A DNA stretch of 55,870 nt from Terriglobales bacterium. GTDB lineage: Bacteria; Acidobacteriota; Terriglobia; Terriglobales; Acidobacteriaceae. A program made the translations under genes and the position numbers. Below the pieces are notes generated by a model. The model worked only from the letters and a program-made list of their open reading frames with translations, was not told the origin of the DNA and did not search any database. The number at the start of each line of letters is the position of its first letter. The first letter of the stretch is position 1. The stretch lies in NCBI GenBank assembly GCA_015654835.1, contig JAATGG010000213.1, forward strand, positions 1 to 55,870. The letters run 5' to 3'. Shown one piece after another: positions 26,919-36,207 of this stretch.

Positions 26919-27467
26919 TCAATTGGCAAGGGCCTTTTCTATCGCTGCGACGATCATCGGATCGCTGGGCGTAACGTCAGGGGCAAAGCGGTCGATCACG
27001 CGACCATCTTTACCTATGAGGAATTTCTCGAAATTCCAAAGAACTTCCGGCTCGGGATTAGGAGTGATGCCATGCCCCTTCAGCGTCTCGCGAAAAGCCG
27101 ATCCAGGATTGGAGCGCGCCGCCGGCCACGCGGCAATCAACGCGCTATAAAGCGGGTGTCGATCTTCGCCCGCGACAGTGATTTTAGAGAACAGGGGAAA
27201 TTGCACGTTGAAGTTGGCGCGGCAGAATTGCTGGATTTCTGTGTCGGCTCCGGGTTCCTGTCCTGCGAAATCGTTGGCTGGAAAACCGAGGACGACAAAG
27301 TCCTGGTCGCGGAATCGCTCATAGAGTTTTTCGAGTGCCTCATATTGAGGCGTCAAACCGCATTTCGATGCAACATTGACAACAAGTATGAGCTTGTCGC
27401 GATACGCAGCCAGAGAGCTGTCTTCGCCGGTGATGGTCTTGAGTGGAATTTTCTGAAGTCCTGTCAT
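26919..27467 (-). CDS. Glutathione peroxidase family protein (thioredoxin-dependent type likely)
   Basis: I start at 27467, where GAGGAG precedes MTGLQKIPLKTITGE. The 182-residue protein has the family landmarks: VNVASKCGLTPQYEALEKLY with the peroxidatic cysteine (codon TGC, not selenocysteine), VVLGFPANDFAGQEPG, and WNFEKFLIGKDGRV with the Trp and Asn of the active site. The usual GFPCNQF carries Ala and Asp here, so the common resolving-type cysteine of that motif is absent. It reduces hydroperoxides. It is divergent from the AraC regulator at 27653. Confidence 0.9.
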   Translation of the reverse strand: MTGLQKIPLKTITGEDSSLAAYRDKLILVVNVASKCGLTPQYEALEKLYERFRDQDFVVLGFPANDFAGQEPGADTEIQQFCRANFNVQFPLFSKITVAGEDRHPLYSALIAAWPAARSNPGSAFRETLKGHGITPNPEPEVLWNFEKFLIGKDGRVIDRFAPDVTPSDPMIVAAIEKALAN

Positions 27468-27617
27468 TTTTCTCCTCAGCCTGTGGTGAATTTGGCTGGT
27501 CACGATAAGCGCCTTCGGGGCCGATGTGCAGCAAGGAAGATGGTTCTTATGCTCTATCGGCCCTATTACAACGGCCCATGAAGTGATACTATCCTCAGTG
27601 TTAACGCCAATCCTATG

Positions 27618-27649
27618 CGATTGGATATTTTGCATGTACGATCGGATAT
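27618..27649 (+). promoter_or_regulatory. Direct repeats in front of the AraC-type regulator gene
   Basis: CGATTGGATAT (27618-27628) and CGATCGGATAT (27639-27649) are direct repeats differing at one position and spaced 21 bp start to start, two helical turns. That is the usual geometry of an AraC-family dimer site. They lie between the divergent peroxidase gene and the regulator ATG at 27653. Confidence 0.6.
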
Positions 27650-27652
27650 AAG

Positions 27653-28462
27653 ATGCTATGGAGCTTGAGCACCGAAATCGCCTCGCCCTCATCATGGCAT
27701 GACCATGATATTTTTGAGTTCGCCCTATGCCTGGACCAAGGCGGGCGGCTTCTGACAGACGATGGCGAGATCGACCTTCGCCCAGCCAGAACCATCCTCA
27801 TCCCACCGGGCGCTCATCATCGCTTCGAGCTGGCCGCGGATGAGACAAGCCGCCTGAAAATCATCTGCGTCCCGCCGAAGGATCTGCCGGGCTTCGTTTC
27901 ACCTCTTCACATCGCCATGCTGGACGGCCTCTGCGGAATCGGCGTGAGTGTGGCGGACCATCCGGGGCAGGAACTGTGGCTCGGCCAACTGAGCAACCTG
28001 ATCGTCGATGGGCTCGGTACTGACGACGAGCGGTCCAGCCAGTTGAATTGGAGTGCGATGAGCCTGCTTCTGTCTCTACACGCCAAGGGCCGCTATGCGG
28101 CAAAGGATCACCCCATCGACCGGCACAGAGCCCATATCCTCGACCTCATTTCATGGATTGAAAATCATTTGGAAGAGGACCTCAGCATCCAACAAGCCTC
28201 GTTCCAGTCCGGTTTGTCCCGCAGCCTGTTGACTAGGGAGTTCCGTCACTATACTGGCAAGAGTTTTGTAGACTACTGCAATGCGCGGAGGGTGCAAAAA
28301 GCAGCGATGATTCTGGTGACCCGCTCCGACTCCGTGACGCAGGCGGCCTTGGACAGTGGGTTTTCCAACCTTAGCCATTTCCATCGTCAATTTAAGGCTC
28401 ATTTCGGCCTGCCTCCAGCGGCCTTTCGGCGCAAGGTAATCGAGGAAGGTGGGCTTCGCTGA
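27653..28462 (+). CDS. AraC-family transcriptional regulator
   Basis: The 269-residue protein has an N-terminal cupin-like sensor (about 1-95: WHDHDIFEFALCLDQGGRLL, TILIPPGAHHRFEL). A C-terminal pair of helix-turn-helix motifs follows (about 165-265: DLSIQQASFQSGLSRSLLTR, then VTQAALDSGFSNLSHFHRQF and FGLPPAAFRR). It is divergent from the minus-strand stress genes, so it probably controls them and itself. The ligand is unknown. Confidence 0.9.
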   Translation: MLWSLSTEIASPSSWHDHDIFEFALCLDQGGRLLTDDGEIDLRPARTILIPPGAHHRFELAADETSRLKIICVPPKDLPGFVSPLHIAMLDGLCGIGVSVADHPGQELWLGQLSNLIVDGLGTDDERSSQLNWSAMSLLLSLHAKGRYAAKDHPIDRHRAHILDLISWIENHLEEDLSIQQASFQSGLSRSLLTREFRHYTGKSFVDYCNARRVQKAAMILVTRSDSVTQAALDSGFSNLSHFHRQFKAHFGLPPAAFRRKVIEEGGLR

Positions 28463-28570
28463 CTTCGAGGGAACCTGGAAAAGGTGAAGAGTTCGACATC
28501 TCGTTTAGCGGCCCGAAGAGCGTATTTTACATTATCATTCCGGCATAATCGCGCCATTCTACGAACTGCG

Positions 28571-28678
28571 ATCTTATTGGGGCACAAGAGCGTGAAGATA
28601 ACCGAAAAGCACTATCTGCCCAGGGTCAAGGCACACCAGGAACAACTGAAGCAGAGTGTCTCACGAGGCCTCAATTGA
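28571..28678 (+). pseudogene. C-terminal remnant of a second tyrosine integrase
   Basis: The 35 codons ILLGHKSVKITEKHYLPRVK, then AHQEQLKQSVS and a new stop, match the C-terminus of the integrase at 23365 with only a few changes (LPWVKARQEQLELSVR there). DNA identity is high too. The rest of this integrase copy is missing. The remnant ends exactly where truncated ribF ends, so it marks a recombination junction. Confidence 0.82.
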
Positions 28679-29227
28679 AAGCATCGCACATGCCGCTCTC
28701 ATATCCCCATCGGACAGAAGCTTTCGGATTCTGCTGCTTGAAACATGTTCGCCGCCATACCGAGTCGGGGTGTGTATTTTCACACCAAATCCAAACGCGC
28801 GACCAAACTCCGCGAGCTGATATACGTCAGCCTGCGCTGAATTACCGAATCGAAAGTTCGAACCTTCGTGGATCTCAACTGCGTGAAGCCAGTTGACGAG
28901 GATCTGCTCGACAAAATCCAGAGGAGACATTGACGCAAGCTTCCTGGTAAAGGGAAGCACAACTGTCGCTCCGACATGAAGTTGCTCAAGCAAGCGAAGC
29001 TTATCCGGTAATGGTGTGAGCAATCTCGTGGGAGCGCCGGAGCGAAAGAGCGACGAGGGATGCGGGTCAAATGTGACAATTGTTGAGGTAGCTCCAAGCT
29101 GTCGTCCGCGACGAACAATTGTTTTGATCAGTTCTTGATGGCCGATATGAACGCCGTCAAAGTTGCCTACGCTAAGAACGGTCTTAGTGTCCCGGGGAAT
29201 GGACTCCAGCGTAGTGTAAATCTGCAT
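28661..29227 (-). pseudogene. ribF: FAD synthetase/riboflavin kinase RibF, truncated to the adenylyltransferase domain
   Basis: From ATG 29227 the product has the RibF N-terminal nucleotidyltransferase domain: LSVGNFDGVHIGHQELI (the HxGH nucleotide motif), TFDPHPSSLF, and GSNFRFGN. The family runs to about 300 residues with a C-terminal riboflavin kinase domain. Here it stops at residue 188 straight after SSSRIRKLLSDGDMRAACAM. The final codons IEAS come from the antisense of the integrase remnant. The kinase domain was therefore lost when the element junction formed. The remaining domain could still adenylate FMN if stable, but FMN formation from riboflavin is gone. It is a relic of, or possibly a donor to, the flavin supply set downstream. 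Confidence 0.85.
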
Positions 29228-29712
29228 CAACGCCCTCTATCCAGCAACTCATTACATGCTGCTCTTCTACTGTAGACCAAGATTCAATATCGACTGCCGC
29301 AGGTCGCTCTTAACTCGAGCCCAATCTCGGCGACATATCACGACAAAGAGGTCACTCGCACATCTCCTCTGCACGATCTTTTCGCACTCATGAAAGGCTT
29401 GTCGCACGAAGGCTTCCAAACCGCTCGTTCTATGTCATGGCGATGATCAATACGCCAATACCATCATGCAGTCTCCACAATTTGTGCAGAGGCAAGTGGA
29501 CCCCTCAATTTGCAACTGATTATCGGGCATTTTACTCACCCATCACTTAATTCGATCAGACGAGTTTGGAAGCCGCCGCGGTTTCTCCGCCCAGACAATC
29601 AATACCTTGCCGACCGGCAGCACTTCGGGTCAGTCAGGCCTAAAGTGCTACGAGTAAACTTGCCATGAATAAGCCCTGCGCAGACTACGCGCCACTGTTT
29701 ATATCGTGGTGT
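29228..29712. other. Gene-free stretch
   Basis: About 485 bp between truncated ribF and the porin stop. I find no frame with a family-like product, no RNA gene and no clear repeat. It must contain the promoter of the minus-strand ribF remnant. Confidence 0.4.
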
Positions 29713-31155
29713 TTAGAAGTAGAACATGAGCTGAACCACGCCAATTAAAGGATTATCCAACCGTGGAGAAGATGTTGGATGCTTCGTGTACGAGAGCTCG
29801 CCACTTAAGATCGTACCGGATCGAACGTGATAACCGTAAGTTAGCGATGCGGCTGTGGAATCGTCGTAAACCGGAACTCCCATCTGCGAACCTAAGCTAT
29901 GTGGAAGCTGCTCAAATGTATTTAGCGCTGTACGACTAAACTGAGTTCGGTTGACATTGAGGATCGCAACATCCAGCGGTCGTTTTCGCAAAAGACCTAT
30001 CTCGTATAGAGCGAACTGATAGTACTGATGGTATACGTTAAAGTCTGGTGCGGCCCATTGACCAGTTGCGGTCCAATAGATCCCGCGGTAAGGAAGGTAT
30101 TTGTCCGATTGTGTAATCTGCCGTTCAAAAACAACGCTCGCTGCACCATTGTGTCCTTTTACCCCAGTAAGTACGTTCTGAGGAGAACTGTAGTCCTGGT
30201 AGTGACTTGAGTTATAAAAACCCGTTATTCTGAGCCAAGTTTCCTTCCCCCCCGGCGTTGCACTCTTCTTGTAACCGATCTCCGGCATATAGAGAGCACC
30301 TTCCCCGTGAGGGAACAGTCGAAAGCCCCACGGATCGCGACTGATGTTCACCTGTGATCCGCGTGGGTCGATGCTACGCTGGACAGCTGCTATAGCATAA
30401 GGACCGCTCTTCAAACTGTACTTCACAGTGAAAGTGGGCGCGAGGAAGGGCGTAAAACCCATCCCAAGTTCATATGGGATTACGGCGTTTACGCCCATGG
30501 TACCGGTAGCGATATCTCCAGCGATGTAACCGCCGTAGACAGTAGCGTCGTTCGACTCGTATCCTATCGTGTAAGATAGCTTACCGTCGAGCAGTGACTG
30601 GTAGAGATAGGCGCTGTTAGGGCGAAGGGCGTTCGGTCCTCCTATGCCTGTATAGTTGCTAGCCAGCCAACTACCTCCAACGACAAACTGCATCTTCTTT
30701 GAGGGAATGTTGTATGTCATCCATAGGTGAGTACCTTCTGACCAATTTGGCTTTTCGTCATTGTAGACTTGTGGATTCTGCGGCGCTTGTAGAAAGTTAT
30801 ACCCAAAGTTTGCAGTGCCTATACCAATAAAGCCTATATTGTAATGTGCAAACCAACTTCGAACTCCCCCCTCGTCGCGAGTGATCGTATCACCGGCAGT
30901 AGGACAACCAATATTCCAGGTGCTACAAATGCCATCGAGCTTATCGAATTTGGCACCAACCGCTCCAATCGTCAGTATCTCGGCTGGAATTTCTGGTGCA
31001 GGCTGCGTTGCCCCCGAATTGGCTGCTTCTTGTGGTGTTTCGACTTTGGTTGCCTCCGTGGACATGTCGGGTTTCTTTTCTAATGGCAGTTGCCCCCAGC
31101 TGACAGATGTCATTATGCCGGCGAATAAAAGAATCATCGTACGTTCGTGAATCAT
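29713..31155 (-). CDS. Carbohydrate-selective porin, OprB-like outer-membrane protein
   Basis: This 480-residue protein has a signal peptide (to about residue 20, ending WGQ), a Pro/Ala linker, then a beta-barrel. The pattern is that of OprB porins: GVRSWFAHYNIGFIGIGTAN, LDGKLSYTIGYESND, GIYWTATGQWAAPD, and a C-terminal phenylalanine after LIGVVQLMFY. It should let small sugars or similar solutes diffuse through the outer membrane. The start has AGAGGGAAG upstream. It is divergent from the sigma-54 activator across 790 bp. I found no sigma-54 signature on its own strand, so any coupling to that activator is unproven. Confidence 0.8.
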   Translation of the reverse strand: MIHERTMILLFAGIMTSVSWGQLPLEKKPDMSTEATKVETPQEAANSGATQPAPEIPAEILTIGAVGAKFDKLDGICSTWNIGCPTAGDTITRDEGGVRSWFAHYNIGFIGIGTANFGYNFLQAPQNPQVYNDEKPNWSEGTHLWMTYNIPSKKMQFVVGGSWLASNYTGIGGPNALRPNSAYLYQSLLDGKLSYTIGYESNDATVYGGYIAGDIATGTMGVNAVIPYELGMGFTPFLAPTFTVKYSLKSGPYAIAAVQRSIDPRGSQVNISRDPWGFRLFPHGEGALYMPEIGYKKSATPGGKETWLRITGFYNSSHYQDYSSPQNVLTGVKGHNGAASVVFERQITQSDKYLPYRGIYWTATGQWAAPDFNVYHQYYQFALYEIGLLRKRPLDVAILNVNRTQFSRTALNTFEQLPHSLGSQMGVPVYDDSTAASLTYGYHVRSGTILSGELSYTKHPTSSPRLDNPLIGVVQLMFYF

Positions 31156-31947
31156 GCTTCCCTCTCTGGGTAACGTCCATGGTGATTAGCGGTAGATTTG
31201 TACGAGCAACATTGGAAGCTGAGCAGTGTGTCGGGTCACGCTACTGGCTTCGGTGTCAATGCTGCCCACTGTTTGCGCTGTACGTTCGCAGAGAGTGACA
31301 ATTCCTGCGAAAGAGTCCCAGGCTAATTCTGCGTATCTCGACTCTTTTTTATTGCAAGACAAGTGCCATTTACCGTACTACCAAATGCGGCGGAATTTAC
31401 CAGGGCTAGGATCTGAAACGACTCAACCTGCCGTCCCAAAGTCTTGGTGACCGCATGAAGTCAGCATTACGCGCGAAGCAGACTCGGCCTAGAAATGTGG
31501 TGGAGCATGCCTGGAGGACAGATCATCAGGCGCCGCTTCGCGTCCCTTAGTCCAAACGGGGAAGTGTTCGGAATTCGGTAAGGGGCTTCCGCAGAAATCG
31601 AGTGGTTCGAGGCGTTCTGGACTTAATGGATCATTATTAGCGAGGCGATTGCACTTCACTGCGCCACTGTCACGGCAAACAGCATGCGCTGGGGTTCACT
31701 AAGCGGAGACGCCGAAGTGTCATCTTTTCCAAAACATGAGTTAGCGGGCATCTACGTCAGGAAGTCCTGAAATTGACCATTGGTAGTCTGCTTATCAGAA
31801 ATGTGACGGAATATAGTCACTATTTCTGATAAGCCAAATGCTCAAGTGATTCAAGTGATCACGCTCATTGACTTCATGAGCAATTCAGTGAAAGCATCGC
31901 CTTGATAGTCCGGGATTCGCAGGAACGTCCGGTAGAGGACTCCGATC
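31156..31947. other. Long leader/intergenic region before the sigma-54 activator
   Basis: About 790 bp without a credible gene. It includes the 43-bp inverted repeat at 31791-31833. Further downstream is a short direct repeat, CAAGTGAT at 31843-31850 and 31852-31859. One ACGTCAGG resembles the core of the upstream box found at three other promoters but lacks the rest of the box and a -24/-12 element at the right distance. Confidence 0.4.
31791..31833. promoter_or_regulatory. Large inverted repeat upstream of the sigma-54 activator gene
   Basis: CTTATCAGAAAT (31791-31802) is the exact reverse complement of ATTTCTGATAAG (31822-31833). The pairing extends inwards through TGAC/GTCA with one bulged base. 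It lies 115-157 bp before the ATG at 31948. It could be an operator for autoregulation or a hairpin; no T tract follows. Confidence 0.6.
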
Positions 31948-34068
31948 ATGAATTCAACTCAGCATGGTTGTTTTATGAATGACGATGTGGATATAGAGGA
32001 AGGCACTATTTGGCAGAATCCAGAATTGCCGGCCGCTCTAGGAAAAGAATTGTCGTCGGGCCTTGCTGACGAAGTTCGTTCACATAAGTTCGCGACGTTT
32101 ACCGACCTGGTTTTATACGAGCCTGAGTCTGGCACCCTTCGAATTGCCGCGATGCACTCGCGAGATCCGTTCGCGAATCAAGCTTGCAGACATACCACGA
32201 CGTTTTCTTATCACGGAGGTCTGCCGGCCTTGGCCTTAGAGAGTCGACAGAGTCATGTGGTAAATGTGGAGCGTAAAGCTCCTCCAGCGGAACTAGTTCC
32301 ATTTCTTGAAAACATTTCCAAGCTCGGAGTATCTCGGTTGTGCTACACGCCTTTGCTGGCTAAGGGCAAGAAGCTTGGATGCATCGTGAGCGATATCAGT
32401 CGATTGGCTGACGAGAGCGTGGCCCTTGACGTACTTAGCCGCAGTGCCGCTTATTTGTCGCTCCGCGTCGAGAACGCTATAATTCGTTCTTCGGCGCACT
32501 CTCTTAGCAGGCGTCTCGCGCTCGCGCACGCACAGAATGCAGTTACGCGGCAGGTTGGAACCTGTCTCGTGTCAGGGAAAACGACCAGAGCGGCCATAGA
32601 GGACGCGATATCGGTCATTCGACGTAAATTGCATTTGGAGTTTGCGTGGCTGTGGACGATTCAAGATAGTAGTTTGTGGGTGGCTTCAGATAGTACCCAT
32701 AGTTTTCGGTGCTACGCCGGCAACTCCCCTTATGGAACTGACCCGAAAGGCAGACAGGTTAAGTTGTCCGAGCGACAATGGAGTATCCTCCGGGCTTCTG
32801 AGGTCTCTAACGAGTCTTGGATAAAGGACGATCGCCTGTCCGCACCCTTTCTGCAGAGTTTGAATATGGAGGGTATTGCCTCTTCCGTTCTGATCAAGGT
32901 TACCGCGTTAGGCAATACTTTTGGGCTGCTTCATGTGGGAAGCAGTAATCCCGATTTTGTTGAACAGGCGAATAAACTCGATACCATGAGCAGCCTAGTG
33001 AATCAGTTGTCATTGGTTGCCGTGCGAGATTGGTTTGAATGGAAAGAGAAGCTCCTAAAGGAAAGGGCACCGGTGGCCCAGATTCCGGCGGTAGCACCCA
33101 CTAAGTCAGAAGCCGACACTGTCCCGATTGTTGGCGGTAGTCTCCCAATGCAACACGTCCTGAATCAAGTAGCGATGGTCGCTAAGACTGAGGCCCCTGT
33201 TCTTTTGCTAGGAGAGACGGGAACTGGCAAAGAGTTGCTTGCAAGAGCGGTGCATAGGGCGAGTGCTCGTCACAAGAGTGAATTCGTCGCGGTAAATTGC
33301 GCGGCAATACCATCCGGGCTTACAGAGAGCGAATTCTTCGGTCATGAGCAGGGTGCGTTCACAGGTGCACTTACACGAAGGGCTGGTTTGTTTGAGCAGG
33401 CGGACGGGGGAACCCTTTTTCTTGATGAAATCGGGGACATTCCTTATGAATTGCAGGGCAAGCTTTTGCGCGTTTTGCAGGATCAGCAGGTTCAGCTAGT
33501 GGGCGGTACCAAGAAAATCAAGGTCGATGTCAGGATCGTTGCAGCTACGCACAGAAACCTTCCTGCTCTCATGACGAATGGCGAGTTTAGACAAGACCTG
33601 TTTTTCCGACTGAGCGTCTTTCCGATCTGCATTCCTCCATTACGAGAACGCCGGGAGGATGTGCCATTGCTGATCCGCTACTTCGTAGATCGATATTGTA
33701 GGGAACTCGGGAAACCCTATCTGGAAGTCTGTCAAGATGACGTTGAGAAGCTCATGCAGTGGAATTGGCCTGGCAATGTCCGTGAGCTGACGAACTTTAT
33801 CGAGCGTTCTGTGATCTGTTCACAAGGCAAGAAGTTGGAAATCGGCGAACTCAGGAATTATACTCAGGCCGACGGTGAGACTGATCCGCTGTGCATGACT
33901 ACACCCGTTTGGGAGGCTCTTGAGAGAAACACGATTCTAAACGCCATTCGTACTGCAAAAGGGAGGATAGCGGGACCGAAAGGTGCCGCGATCCTCCTGG
34001 GGCTCAAAAGAACAACACTCCATAGCAAAATGCATCGGCTTGGGATAAGAAGAGAAGAGATATCGTAA
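31948..34068 (+). CDS. Sigma-54-dependent transcriptional activator, GAF-GAF-AAA+-HTH (FhlA-like)
   Basis: This 706-residue enhancer-binding protein has two GAF-type sensor regions (about 20-175 and 200-365). They lead to the AAA+ domain (about 395-620): Walker A GETGTGKELLARAVH, the sigma-54 contact loop GAFTGALTR, Walker B GGTLFLDEIGD and the arginine region QDLFFRLSVFPICIPPLRER. A C-terminal Fis-type helix-turn-helix ends the protein (GPKGAAILLGLKRTTLHSKM). There is no receiver domain, so it should sense a small molecule or redox state through GAF, as FhlA does with formate. It is the only sigma-54 activator in the window, and three sigma-54 promoters with a common upstream box lie 6-13 kb downstream, so it is their likely activator (inference). 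Confidence 0.94.
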   Translation: MNSTQHGCFMNDDVDIEEGTIWQNPELPAALGKELSSGLADEVRSHKFATFTDLVLYEPESGTLRIAAMHSRDPFANQACRHTTTFSYHGGLPALALESRQSHVVNVERKAPPAELVPFLENISKLGVSRLCYTPLLAKGKKLGCIVSDISRLADESVALDVLSRSAAYLSLRVENAIIRSSAHSLSRRLALAHAQNAVTRQVGTCLVSGKTTRAAIEDAISVIRRKLHLEFAWLWTIQDSSLWVASDSTHSFRCYAGNSPYGTDPKGRQVKLSERQWSILRASEVSNESWIKDDRLSAPFLQSLNMEGIASSVLIKVTALGNTFGLLHVGSSNPDFVEQANKLDTMSSLVNQLSLVAVRDWFEWKEKLLKERAPVAQIPAVAPTKSEADTVPIVGGSLPMQHVLNQVAMVAKTEAPVLLLGETGTGKELLARAVHRASARHKSEFVAVNCAAIPSGLTESEFFGHEQGAFTGALTRRAGLFEQADGGTLFLDEIGDIPYELQGKLLRVLQDQQVQLVGGTKKIKVDVRIVAATHRNLPALMTNGEFRQDLFFRLSVFPICIPPLRERREDVPLLIRYFVDRYCRELGKPYLEVCQDDVEKLMQWNWPGNVRELTNFIERSVICSQGKKLEIGELRNYTQADGETDPLCMTTPVWEALERNTILNAIRTAKGRIAGPKGAAILLGLKRTTLHSKMHRLGIRREEIS

Positions 34069-34472
34069 TTAGCGGTTGCTAAAAACTTGTATAGCTGGAC
34101 CTCACGGATACGGTCGGGAATAGTCATCATTGTCGCAACGGCATTCAAAAAGGATTGTGCGCAATAGGATTCGGCTTCAAGGGTTTTGGATTTCGGGGGC
34201 TCCTTTGCTCGTCAGGGATGAGCCCAGTTGACTCAGTGTGCTATTTAGATGTTCTATGCCAAACTATTTCCGGAGCGGCACATAGACCCACAATCTTAAG
34301 ACGCGCTGTTGTCAGCCGAATAACATTCTTCTTGCCACGGAAGAGCTCGTTTATCATGCGCTCACATGCGCAGATCGATTGGCCAGCTACCACTTGCTAG
34401 ATCGATAGGCTTGCCTGCGAGGTTGACGGAGACTGCAAATTGTTCTATACCAAAGTTAAAGTCAAGGCATAC
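34069..34472. other. Intergenic region before the FMN riboswitch
   Basis: About 400 bp after the activator with no supported gene. It should contain the promoter of the rib operon. I looked here for the 31-bp box with a sigma-54 promoter at the expected spacing and did not find one. The rib operon therefore seems to depend on a different promoter class plus the riboswitch. Confidence 0.4.
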
Positions 34473-34593
34473 GTCTTCAGGGCGGGGTGCAACTCCCCAC
34501 CGGCGGTTAAAGCCCGCGAGCGCCTGCGAAACGCAGGGTCAGCAGATCTGGTGAAATTCCAGAGCCGACGGTAATAGTCCGGATGAAAGAAGA
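34473..34593 (+). ncRNA. FMN riboswitch (RFN element)
   Basis: The conserved RFN blocks appear in order: CTTCAGGGCGGGGTGCAACT, CCCCACCGGCGG, AAAGCCCGCGAGCGCC, CAGCAGATCTGGTGAAATTC, CAGAGCCGACGGT and ATAGTCCGGATG, then GAAAGAAGA. The fold with a closing helix and five hairpins is the standard one. It binds FMN and shuts down downstream rib expression. It ends about 110 bp before the ribB start. Confidence 0.95.
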
Positions 34594-34700
34594 TGTGCCA
34601 ATGCAACTCTGGTTTCCAGCCTTCCATTCCGCTGGAACTACTCGCGCATAGCTCCGCCCTAAAACGCTTGCCTCAACCTTATTTTGTGAGGAGCGTTTCT

Positions 34701-35369
34701 ATGTCAGCCATTTCAAGTAGTGCCATCATTGCTGAATTAGCAGCAGTTCCATTCAGAGATCGTTTTCAACAAGCGCTGGACGATATGCGGCGCGGCCATC
34801 CGGTCATTCTCATGGACAATTATGACCGTGAGAACGAAGCTGATCTCATCGTCGCCGCAGAGAATATCTCGAACCAGACAATGGCTCTGATGATCAGGGA
34901 GTGCAGTGGCATTGTCTGCTTATGCCTTAACGATGATCTCCTAAGTCGTCTCGATCTGGCACCCATGGCCCCCAACAATCAAAGCCGTTTTCAGACTGCA
35001 TTCACGGTCTCGATCGACGCTCGCTATGAGGTTACAACAGGAGTTTCGGCGCAGGACAGGGTCACAACGATTCGTGCTGCGATCAGAGACGATGCACACG
35101 CCTCGGACTTGGTGCGCCCCGGACACGTCTTTCCACTGAGAGCTGTTCCGGGTGGTGTTCTCGAACGTCAAGGCCACACGGAAGGTTCAGTCGATTTGGC
35201 GCTGATGTCCGGGATGAAGCCAGCCGCCGTGCTCAGTGAAATTACGAATTCCGACGGCACAATGACAAGGGGCGATGAAATCCAACACTTTGCGGAACTC
35301 CACGGTATGACCGTGCTGACCATCGAAGAACTGGTCCGGCATCGCTGCGGCCAAGCTAGCGAGAGATAG
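34701..35369 (+). CDS. ribB: 3,4-dihydroxy-2-butanone 4-phosphate synthase
   Basis: I start at the ATG at 34701, which has GTGAGGAGCG upstream and begins [14 protein letters not shown]. The 222-residue product makes the four-carbon precursor of riboflavin from ribulose 5-phosphate. Motifs: [19 protein letters not shown] (acidic metal site), [47 protein letters not shown] with HTE. It is a stand-alone RibB rather than the common RibBA fusion. It is the first gene after the FMN riboswitch. Confidence 0.95.
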   Translation: MSAISSSAIIAELAAVPFRDRFQQALDDMRRGHPVILMDNYDRENEADLIVAAENISNQTMALMIRECSGIVCLCLNDDLLSRLDLAPMAPNNQSRFQTAFTVSIDARYEVTTGVSAQDRVTTIRAAIRDDAHASDLVRPGHVFPLRAVPGGVLERQGHTEGSVDLALMSGMKPAAVLSEITNSDGTMTRGDEIQHFAELHGMTVLTIEELVRHRCGQASER

Positions 35370-35529
35370 GTGGGACCGCTCAAGTGAACCTCATGTGCGC
35401 GCCGATGTGCCCATCGGCGCACCCTGTCATTCGCTTAATATTGATGTCCAATCTCAGCTGTTGGTGCCATCGGCCAAGTTTTCCAGTAGCTACCGGAGTC
35501 ACAGGAATTCTGGCGAACAGAAGGTAAGG

Positions 35530-36165
35530 ATGACTATGAGCGTCGAAGTGTACAAGACAGATATTCAGCAAATCACATGTGCGACATTGCCCACCAAGTG
35601 GGGACTATTTGACATCCTGGGGTTTGAGCGGGAAGTTGATTCGGAATGCGGTGCACGGATAGAAACAGCAGTGGCGCTCATCATGGGCGATCTGAAGAAT
35701 TTGCCGCCATTGCTGCGGATTCATTCACAGTGCCTGACCGGGGATGCCCTGGGGTCGGTGCGTTGCGACTGCCGTGGCCAGTTGGAATTGGCAATGAAGA
35801 CCATCTCCCGAGAAGGAGCGGGGATTCTCATTTATGAATTCCAGGAAGGACGCGGAATCGGGTTGATGGCGAAACTGCGAGCATACGCTCTGCAGGATAA
35901 AGGGTTTGACACAGTGGAGGCCAATGAGCATCTTGGCTTCCCCATAGACAGGCGCGATTATGTGTTGCCTGTCGAAATCCTGAAACACCTTGGCATCCGA
36001 AAGGTACGGCTATTGTCGAACAATCCCGATAAGTATGCAGCGTTGGTCAATGGCGATGTCCAGGTTGTGGAGCGTATTCCGTGTGAAGTTCTTCCCAATC
36101 CGTATGCCAAGAAATATCTGCTAACCAAAAAACTCAGGCTCGGTCATGCGCTCTCACTCGTTTAG
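35530..36165 (+). CDS. ribA: GTP cyclohydrolase II
   Basis: Two ATGs are possible (35530 and 35536), both with AAGG upstream; I use the first. About 211 residues. It converts GTP to the pyrimidine precursor of riboflavin. The zinc site is CLTGDALGSVRCDCRGQLEL with the expected three cysteines. The active-site region is IYEFQEGRGIGLMAKLRAYA and RLLSNNPDKYAAL. A 160-bp spacer separates it from ribB, unusually long for this operon, and shows no gene. Confidence 0.95.
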   Translation: MTMSVEVYKTDIQQITCATLPTKWGLFDILGFEREVDSECGARIETAVALIMGDLKNLPPLLRIHSQCLTGDALGSVRCDCRGQLELAMKTISREGAGILIYEFQEGRGIGLMAKLRAYALQDKGFDTVEANEHLGFPIDRRDYVLPVEILKHLGIRKVRLLSNNPDKYAALVNGDVQVVERIPCEVLPNPYAKKYLLTKKLRLGHALSLV

Positions 36166-36207
36166 GCATTTGACCGATTAATGACAATGTAATCGGAGGA
36201 ACGGTTC

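Noticed and set aside
26919-27467. Selenocysteine glutathione peroxidase
   Set aside because: The catalytic codon is TGC (Cys), not TGA.
31156-31947. Sigma-54 promoter plus 31-bp box for the activator or porin
   Set aside because: Only a short ACGTCAGG resembles the box. No GG-N10-GC lies at the expected distance on either strand.
34069-34472. 31-bp box before the rib operon
   Set aside because: GTCAGGGATGAG at 34211 is a weak partial match with no sigma-54 promoter 86-92 bp on.
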